5,331 nt of DNA, taken from an uncultured Desulfomonile sp. (GTDB lineage: Bacteria > Desulfobacterota > Desulfomonilia > Desulfomonilales > Desulfomonilaceae). A program made the position numbers and the translations under genes. The stretch is taken from assembly GCA_903853735.1 (NCBI GenBank), contig CAINUH010000397.1, positions 1 through 5,331 of the forward strand, read 5' to 3'. The notes below the pieces were generated by a model. It ran no database searches. It worked only from the letters and a program-made list of their open reading frames with translations, and was not told the origin of the DNA. Below, one piece after another: positions 1-5,331 of the stretch (its first letter is position 1; each line of letters opens with the position of its first letter).

Positions 1-3000
1 CCGGTAGACCCTATTTAGTAAGAGATTACTATGAAGAGGTCGAATCGACATTTCATGACATCGCACGGCGAGAAGGTATTGTCTCGGGAATTGCAGCGCC
101 GATCATCATGGGCAAAGAGACATTAGGGGTGTTCTTCGTCTACAACCGTTCCATAACCTTATTTTCTGAATCAGACGTGACCTCATTGTCTCTGTTGGGC
201 AACCTGGCAGCGGTTGAGATCAGCCGGAACCGAATGGAAAAAGAATTGGAGAGAGCAAGTGAAGAACTCGAAACCCGGGTTGAGGAACGCACAGAGGAAC
301 TCATTCTTGCTAACGAGAAGCTCAACCAGGAAATCTGGGAACGCAAAGCTGTCGAGCAAGCCCTCGCGGTTTCTGAACAGACTTTGCGTGTGATTTTCAA
401 CAACTCGAGGGACCCCATTTTTATCCACAGCGTGGATGGTAAAATCGTCGATGTCAACAACAGGATGTTAGAAACCTATCAGGTGTCAAGAGAACAGGCC
501 TTAACGTTCTCCATAGAGCACGATTACTCTTCTGATGACAATCCGGTCGATCAGCTTCCAGGCATTTGGACCAAGGTGCAGCAGGGGGAAAATCAGTTTT
601 TTGAATGGAAAGCCCGCCGCCCTAACGACGGGTCTGTTTTCGACGTGGAGATGTTCCTCTGCAAAGTTTACACTGGAATGGGGGATTTGATCCTGGCTAA
701 CATTCATGACGTCACTGAACGCAAACGGGACGAGGCAGAACTGAAATTCCAAAAAGCTTATGCTGAACAACTCGTCGACAATTCACCGGATGCCATAGCT
801 GTCATTGATCTAGAAGATAAAGTCGCCAGGATAAATCCGGCGTTCACAAAATTGTTCGGTTATACCGACGAAGATGCCCTCGGACACAGCTTAAACCACC
901 TCGTTGCCCCTCCCGACCGTGTGGATGAAGCTGAAGCCATGAGCCTTGCAGCAAGGCGTGGTAACAGAATTGACGTGGACACGGTCAGAAAACGCAAGGA
1001 CGGGTCCCTGATCGACGTGTCACTCGGGGGGTCCTTGATCATCGTGGATGGTGCTCAGGTCGGCTTTTTCGGTATTTATAGGGACAATACGGATCGTACG
1101 AGGGCGTTGCTCGCTTTGCAACAGAGCGAGGAGCTTTACAGAGCGCTTGTGGAATCCATTCCCTACGGTATTTCCGAAATGGATGTCAAAGGGATTATCA
1201 CCTTTGCCAATTCCACTCAGTCCAGAATCACCGGTTACAGTAGGCAAGAGCTGATAGGAATGCCTTCGTTACAGTTGTTGGCAGACGATTCCGAACGAAA
1301 GGAGTTCATCCGTTTTGGACCCTCGTTTCTGACGAACAACCCTCCTCCCGAGACATGGTTTGGTAAGATACGCACCAGGGACGAAAGGCTCTTGGATGTG
1401 CAGGTGGACTGGAATTACAAACGAGATGAAAAAGGTACCGTTATCGGATTCATAACAATTCTTACGGATGTTACTGAAAGGAAGAGAGCCGAGGAGGCTA
1501 TTAAAGAGTCGGAGGAAAAGTACCGGCTCGTCGTTGAGCATGCAAGCGAAGGTATTGTGATCTTGCAAGACTGGCAGGTGAAGTATGCAAACCCCAGGCT
1601 CAAGACTATCACGGGATACTCAACAGAAGAAATCGCATCCATGCCTCTCCGGGACATAATTCACCCGGATGATTTCGATTTGGCCAATAAGTTTCGCCGG
1701 CAGATTCTGGATAGTGAGCCGGTGCTCGGCGGTCACGTGGCATTCAGGCTTTTTTGCCACGATGGAACCGTAATGTGGACGCAGGTCAGCGGTGTGCTGA
1801 TCAGGTGGGAGGGCAAGCCGGGGGTCTTGTGTTTTGTGACTGATATCACGGAAGCCCGAAAGATGCAGGAAGATCTCGTCAAGATTGAAAAACTGGACTC
1901 CATAGGCGTACTGGCAGGCGGCATAGCGCATGATTTCAATAACTTGCTAACTGCAATACTAGGAAACGTCTCTCTGGCTAGATTGGGTCTGCACGCCGGA
2001 GACAGGCGATCCGAAAGATTGGGTGAAGCTGAGAAAGCATGTTACCGGGCACGGGATCTGACCCAACAGTTGCTCGCGTTTGCCAAAGGTGGTGCCCCGA
2101 TAAAGCAAACCGTCTCGCTCAAGGGGGTAATCAGAGACACGATTGAGTTTGCCGTACGGGGCAGCCAATGCACCGGCGATGTATTTTCTGATCCGGACAC
2201 TTGGCCTGTGGATGTCGATCCCGGTCAGTTGGGTCAAGTGTTCACTAACTTATGTATCAATGCCTGCCAGGCCATGCCTCAGGGGGGCCGGATCTCTGTG
2301 AGGATTGAAAACGTTGTGGTGACACAGGGAGACCCTATCGCTCTCGAAGAGGGAAGGTACGTAAGGGTATCAGTCCAGGACCACGGCGAAGGAATAGCGG
2401 CTGAACACCAACCAAAGATTTTTGACCCATATTTCACTACAAAACCCAAAGGCAGCGGTCTCGGACTTGCCACGTCCTATGCCATAGTCAAGAACCACAG
2501 GGGACTCATCACCTTGGAATCCAAGTTAGGAGAAGGCTCAACCTTTTACATATACTTACCCGCGTCCGAAGCTGAAATCAGGAAAGAAACCGACTTCGAG
2601 CAGCCTGCTGAGCAGGCATCCAGAGGAAAGGTTTTACTCATGGACGACGAAGAATCCATAAGAAGTCTCGTGGTGGATCTGTTGTCCATGATCGGCTATG
2701 AGGTGGAAGCGTCAAGAGATGGGGCGGAATGCGTTCAAATATATGAGAGAAGCCTGAAATCGGATAAGCCGTTCGATGTTGTAATTCTGGATTTGACAAT
2801 CCCCGGGGGCATGGGCGGAGAGGCTGCTGTAAAGGCTCTCCTGAAGATCGACCCCCATGTAAAAGCAGTGGTGTCCAGCGGGTACGCAGATGCTCCAATA
2901 ATGGCAGAATGCCGGGACTACGGCTTTTGCGACGTTATTCCCAAGCCATACGACGTTGCTGAGTTGTGCCGGATTCTCGAGCGAGTCATGAGCCAGCCAT

Positions 3001-3011
3001 CATGTCTCTGA
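1..3011 (+). CDS. Hybrid sensor histidine kinase, GAF - 4x PAS - HisKA - HATPase - receiver (5' partial)
   Basis: This is a cytoplasmic-type sensor kinase that should autophosphorylate a histidine and pass the phosphate to its own receiver. The frame is open from base 3. The 35 residues before the first ATG (108) continue a GAF domain, so that ATG is internal and the true start lies upstream. Counting from that Met: GAF end to ~41; Glu-rich coiled coil ~42-88; PAS1 ~89-206; PAS2 ~218-332; PAS3 ~340-460; PAS4 ~468-585. PAS1 and PAS3 end in DVTERKR, PAS4 in DITEARK and PAS2 in DNTDRTR. HisKA follows with GGIAHDFNN, phospho-acceptor His608. HATPase_c has N714/N718 (N box), D758-HGEG, FDPYFTTK (~772-779) and G782-SGLGL. 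The receiver, ~841-958, has acidic D846/D847, phospho-acceptor Asp895, Ser923 and Lys946. All catalytic residues are intact. No membrane helix and no HPt domain are visible. The ligand is unknown. Confidence 0.95.
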   Translation, partial: GRPYLVRDYYEEVESTFHDIARREGIVSGIAAPIIMGKETLGVFFVYNRSITLFSESDVTSLSLLGNLAAVEISRNRMEKELERASEELETRVEERTEELILANEKLNQEIWERKAVEQALAVSEQTLRVIFNNSRDPIFIHSVDGKIVDVNNRMLETYQVSREQALTFSIEHDYSSDDNPVDQLPGIWTKVQQGENQFFEWKARRPNDGSVFDVEMFLCKVYTGMGDLILANIHDVTERKRDEAELKFQKAYAEQLVDNSPDAIAVIDLEDKVARINPAFTKLFGYTDEDALGHSLNHLVAPPDRVDEAEAMSLAARRGNRIDVDTVRKRKDGSLIDVSLGGSLIIVDGAQVGFFGIYRDNTDRTRALLALQQSEELYRALVESIPYGISEMDVKGIITFANSTQSRITGYSRQELIGMPSLQLLADDSERKEFIRFGPSFLTNNPPPETWFGKIRTRDERLLDVQVDWNYKRDEKGTVIGFITILTDVTERKRAEEAIKESEEKYRLVVEHASEGIVILQDWQVKYANPRLKTITGYSTEEIASMPLRDIIHPDDFDLANKFRRQILDSEPVLGGHVAFRLFCHDGTVMWTQVSGVLIRWEGKPGVLCFVTDITEARKMQEDLVKIEKLDSIGVLAGGIAHDFNNLLTAILGNVSLARLGLHAGDRRSERLGEAEKACYRARDLTQQLLAFAKGGAPIKQTVSLKGVIRDTIEFAVRGSQCTGDVFSDPDTWPVDVDPGQLGQVFTNLCINACQAMPQGGRISVRIENVVVTQGDPIALEEGRYVRVSVQDHGEGIAAEHQPKIFDPYFTTKPKGSGLGLATSYAIVKNHRGLITLESKLGEGSTFYIYLPASEAEIRKETDFEQPAEQASRGKVLLMDDEESIRSLVVDLLSMIGYEVEASRDGAECVQIYERSLKSDKPFDVVILDLTIPGGMGGEAAVKALLKIDPHVKAVVSSGYADAPIMAECRDYGFCDVIPKPYDVAELCRILERVMSQPSCL

Positions 3012-3186
3012 CGCTTTGGGCAAGGAGATAGGCAAAACCCGAGAACACCAGCGCCCTGATAATGGTCAACTTGTCGGAGAATGTGCCGGCTTCCAACTCA
3101 GGGTAGATAAAGTAACCCATTGCAAGCATTCCCAACAGGCAAAGAATAATCTTTAAGGCGGGATTGAGGAATTTATGGCCAACCAT
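2986..3186 (-). CDS. Small two-helix membrane protein, unknown function
   Basis: This is a 66-residue protein (MVGHKFLNP...) that I cannot assign to a family. It has two hydrophobic stretches long enough to cross the membrane: one runs from about ALKIILCL to FIYPEL, the other from about LTIIRALV to YLLAQSV. A short acidic/polar loop (EAGTFSDK) separates them, so an inner-membrane hairpin is likely. I chose the ATG at 3186 because AGGAAGAG precedes it at a usable distance. An in-frame ATG at 3213 would add nine residues (75 in all) but has no recognisable ribosome binding site. The gene fills the gap between the two large genes. It converges on the kinase with stop codons overlapping by 26 bases, and its 5' end touches or overlaps the VIT/VWA gene. 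Evidence for coding is the hydrophobic pattern, the site and the position, not homology. Confidence 0.6.
   Translation of the reverse strand: MVGHKFLNPALKIILCLLGMLAMGYFIYPELEAGTFSDKLTIIRALVFSGFAYLLAQSVRDMMAGS
3166..3170 (+). promoter_or_regulatory. Ribosome binding site supporting the VIT/VWA ATG start
   Basis: GAGGA sits four bases before ATG 3175, and the in-frame stop TAA at 3154-3156 is just upstream. This is the strongest Shine-Dalgarno match near any possible start of the VIT/VWA gene. It lies inside the reading frame of the minus-strand membrane protein, so using it would mean transcription from within or beyond that gene. A rival site, TGGAG at 3313-3317, lies four bases before an in-frame TTG at 3322. 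Confidence 0.45.
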
Positions 3187-5331
3187 GTCACTCTTCCTGA
3201 CCGTGGTGTTCATAGATTACAGGATGCCGTTGGAATTCGCAAGTTTCGGTTGCTTATCTCGAAAATCCTGTGGAACCGACCCGGGGTGCTTTCCCTCAAT
3301 TACCTCGCCAACTGGAGCTTTTTGCGGATTCACTGTTTGTTTTGCGTCCTTGCAGTGTCGCTTCCGGTGTTTCCCTCTGTATCCAATGCCGGAGGCATTC
3401 TTCACCTGTTTCCCCCGACAGTTAACGGCGAATCCGTTGCAGTAGCCCGCCCCGCAGTGCTCCACTCCAGAACCCTCCTTACCGTGTCCGAATCCACCCG
3501 GGATTACAGGATAGATCAGACCTTTTTTAACAACAACGAATTTGCGTTGGAGGGACTTTTTGTTCTTCCTATAGATCTCGGCCCTGCCCTGCTAAATGTG
3601 GATGTAAGCATCAACGGCGTATCTGCGCCGTTCAGCCTGGTTTCAGGAGCTGATTTTTTTCCGGTACTCCAAGAGTTGAGTATTGCCATGAAAGACCCGT
3701 CAATGCTGGTTCTTGCAGGAAAAAATGTACTATTGGTAAGGCCCGTTCAAATAGGTGCTCAAAGACAGAAGTCATTTCGGATACAATTCCGGAGACCCAA
3801 CAATATCGACAAAGACCAATTGGAACTCATGATTCCCCTCGACGGTGAACGCTTTTCCCTCTGGCCTGTCACAGGATTTGAAATCCTGGTTCGGTTCAAG
3901 ATGAACAGGCCTTTGCGAACAGTCTTATCCCCAACACACCATGTGTCAATTCTTCGAGAGGCCGAGCACCGGTGCCTCGTTTCCGTCAAGAGCGAAGAAA
4001 AGAGAATCACTGACGACTTTCGTCTCCTCACAACATTTTCAGGAAGAGATTTGGATCTCAGGCTTTTCACACACAGGCAGCCTAACCGAAAAGGCGCTTT
4101 CTTGGCGTTTGTCATACCGCCTGCGCCGGATTCCAAACAGACTCAACCTTACAAGGATGTGGTATTCGTGCTCGACCGTTCGGGCAGCATGGGCCGGCCC
4201 GATCTTGAACTTGGGGAGAGGGCGACGATAGAGGGACTTGAGCGACTCCGCCCTCAAGATCGGTTCAATGTCCTCACCATGGGGACTGCCACCGGAAGAA
4301 TGAGAAGTCAACTTGTCACTGCAACAGATGAAAGCATTTCGGAAGCGGTTCGCTTTGTCAATTCACTCCCTGTGGGAGGTGGAACCGATCTTTACAACTG
4401 TCTTCTCATTGCCTTGGAGCAGCTTACTTCGCACAAGCGGCCGGGTTTCATAGTTGTTACCGGCGATGGTCGAAGCACTGTAGGCATCACCAACCCTGCG
4501 ACGATAATTGATGATGTAAGGCGCAACAACAGGAACGCTGCGAGAATTTTCGCTCTGGCTTTGGGGGATCGTGCAGACACGGCAGTTTTGGACAACATCG
4601 CGGAATCGACGAAAGGATCGTGCCTGAATCTATCCCGCAAAGATGATTTCGATTCCGTCGTCAACCGTTTGTTCGAAGGCATATCGCCTCCACAAGTGTC
4701 GGAATTATCCCTGGGTTTTCAGGATATAACTCCTGAGGAGATTATCCCGGATCCAATCGTTGACGTGCTGGGACAAGAGGGTGTGATCGTTGTGGGGCGG
4801 TACGACAACAAGAATGATGCATCGTCGAAGGTGCGTTTGAGCGGCAAGATCAAAGGTCGTGAGAGAACTTTCACAAAGACGTTCGAATTCCCTCTGATAG
4901 ATATGTCCAAGCCGTACATATCGGAAATCTGGGCCATGCGAAAAATTGCAAGGCTTTTCGAGAGACAGCGTATCAAAGGTCCGGAGCCCGACACCAGCGA
5001 ACAGATCGCCACTCTGGCCGATCAATTTGGATTCCGAACCATGCCGTTCGTGTCGTCGGTTGCCCAGGAATGGGGATCATTATATTGGCGGTTTAAGACC
5101 TCAGTCGTGCCGTCTGACGTACAATCAGATCGCTTCCGAAGGGTCAACGGGAAGACATTTCGTTTGGAAAACGGAGTCTGGGTCGACACGGAATACCGTT
5201 CTTGGATGGAGTCCCGTATCATACCTTTCCTGAGCCCTGCATATTTTGATCTGCTGAAAGACAAGCCAAGTATCGGACCATACCTGGGGCTGGGTCCCGA
5301 TGTGGGTCTGGTTTTGGACCAGGGACCTGTA
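3175..5331 (+). CDS. Exported VIT and VWA domain protein (3' partial)
   Basis: An uninterrupted frame of 719 codons runs off the window. The protein resembles bacterial relatives of inter-alpha-trypsin inhibitor heavy chains, which are exported proteins thought to bind partners through a metal site. Counting from ATG 3175: signal peptide core ~50-72 (RIHCLFCVLAVSLPVF, cleavage likely after SNA72); VIT domain ~100-206, with Q115-TFF-N119, E126-G, LP 131-132 and a DPSMLVLAGK segment; VWA domain ~328-503 with MIDAS D334-R-S336-G-S338, T404 and D431 (TGDG where LTDG is common). After it come a beta-rich region, the EIWAMRKIARL helix (~584), a VIT-VWA-type FGFRTMPFVSS segment (~618-628) and a C-terminal tail (NGKTFRLENGVWVD, then SPAYFDLL). 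I expect few residues are missing. ATG 3175 has the best ribosome binding site, but GTG 3286 and TTG 3322 are alternatives. TTG 3322 gives a compact 23-residue signal peptide and no overlap with the minus-strand gene. No frameshift seen. Confidence 0.9.
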   Translation, partial: MANHVTLPDRGVHRLQDAVGIRKFRLLISKILWNRPGVLSLNYLANWSFLRIHCLFCVLAVSLPVFPSVSNAGGILHLFPPTVNGESVAVARPAVLHSRTLLTVSESTRDYRIDQTFFNNNEFALEGLFVLPIDLGPALLNVDVSINGVSAPFSLVSGADFFPVLQELSIAMKDPSMLVLAGKNVLLVRPVQIGAQRQKSFRIQFRRPNNIDKDQLELMIPLDGERFSLWPVTGFEILVRFKMNRPLRTVLSPTHHVSILREAEHRCLVSVKSEEKRITDDFRLLTTFSGRDLDLRLFTHRQPNRKGAFLAFVIPPAPDSKQTQPYKDVVFVLDRSGSMGRPDLELGERATIEGLERLRPQDRFNVLTMGTATGRMRSQLVTATDESISEAVRFVNSLPVGGGTDLYNCLLIALEQLTSHKRPGFIVVTGDGRSTVGITNPATIIDDVRRNNRNAARIFALALGDRADTAVLDNIAESTKGSCLNLSRKDDFDSVVNRLFEGISPPQVSELSLGFQDITPEEIIPDPIVDVLGQEGVIVVGRYDNKNDASSKVRLSGKIKGRERTFTKTFEFPLIDMSKPYISEIWAMRKIARLFERQRIKGPEPDTSEQIATLADQFGFRTMPFVSSVAQEWGSLYWRFKTSVVPSDVQSDRFRRVNGKTFRLENGVWVDTEYRSWMESRIIPFLSPAYFDLLKDKPSIGPYLGLGPDVGLVLDQGPV
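3191..3198 (-). promoter_or_regulatory. Ribosome binding site for the small membrane protein
   Basis: Read on the minus strand, AGGAAGAG lies just upstream of the ATG at 3186, with eight bases between the AGGA core and the start. This favours 3186 over the in-frame ATG at 3213, which has no purine-rich stretch upstream. Confidence 0.5.

Noticed and set aside
2603..2617. Perfect inverted repeat GCCTGCT-G-AGCAGGC
   Set aside because: It lies inside the kinase gene, in the linker between the ATPase and receiver domains, with no T-run after it. A realistic stem is only about five base pairs. I do not call it a terminator or operator.
3214..3321. Possible divergent promoter region; for example TTGGAA followed 18 bases later by TTATCT
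   Set aside because: The match to a sigma70 -10 box is poor and comparable strings occur by chance. A promoter is expected somewhere here if the TTG start is used, but I cannot place it.
3164..3445. Plus-strand open frame from a TTG in the second reading frame, Cys- and Phe-rich
   Set aside because: It overlaps the VIT/VWA frame out of phase and stops where the conserved VIT sequence continues in the other frame. It is a shadow of that gene and not evidence for a frameshift.
3217..3465. Minus-strand open frame of 82 codons, rich in Lys and Cys, ending just before the small membrane gene
   Set aside because: It is antisense to the signal peptide and early VIT region of the plus-strand gene. 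Its hydrophilic make-up is what the complement of a hydrophobic signal sequence gives, and no domain is recognisable.
3759..4311. Longer open frames on both strands across the middle of the VIT/VWA gene (e.g. minus 3759-4136, plus 3941-4231)
   Set aside because: They have no recognisable domains and lie out of phase or antisense to a continuous, family-matching frame.

Overview
The window carries three protein-coding genes and no RNA gene, mobile element or CRISPR array that I can support. Base composition is moderate (roughly half G+C). The style of the proteins, a soluble GAF/multi-PAS hybrid histidine kinase with an AHDFNN H-box and a terminal receiver, next to an exported VIT/VWA protein, resembles genomes of the former Deltaproteobacteria (Desulfobacterota and relatives). 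That placement is an inference from family style; no marker gene is present.

Layout. (1) Bases 1-3011, plus strand: a large hybrid sensor histidine kinase whose 5' end lies outside the window. The frame is already open at base 3 and encodes the end of a GAF domain. A coiled coil, four PAS domains, HisKA, HATPase_c and a C-terminal receiver follow. (2) Bases 2986-3186, minus strand: a small protein with two predicted membrane helices, converging on the kinase and overlapping its last 26 bases. (3) Bases 3175-5331, plus strand: an exported VIT + VWA protein with an intact metal-ion-dependent adhesion site (MIDAS) and the usual conserved C-terminal tail. It runs off the right edge, probably only slightly short of its stop.

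How they fit together. The kinase looks like an orphan cytoplasmic signalling protein: several small-ligand or redox sensor domains feed one kinase core, with output through its own receiver. Its partner is not visible here. The VIT/VWA protein should act outside the cytoplasmic membrane and is not in an operon with the kinase, because the minus-strand gene lies between them. I see no evidence of a functional link among the three genes.

The main open point is the start of the VIT/VWA gene. The best-supported ATG (3175) lies inside the 5' end of the minus-strand gene and gives an unusually long N-terminus before the signal peptide. A TTG at 3322 gives a textbook signal peptide. I see no clear case for a novel system; this looks like ordinary chromosomal sequence with a few annotation puzzles.
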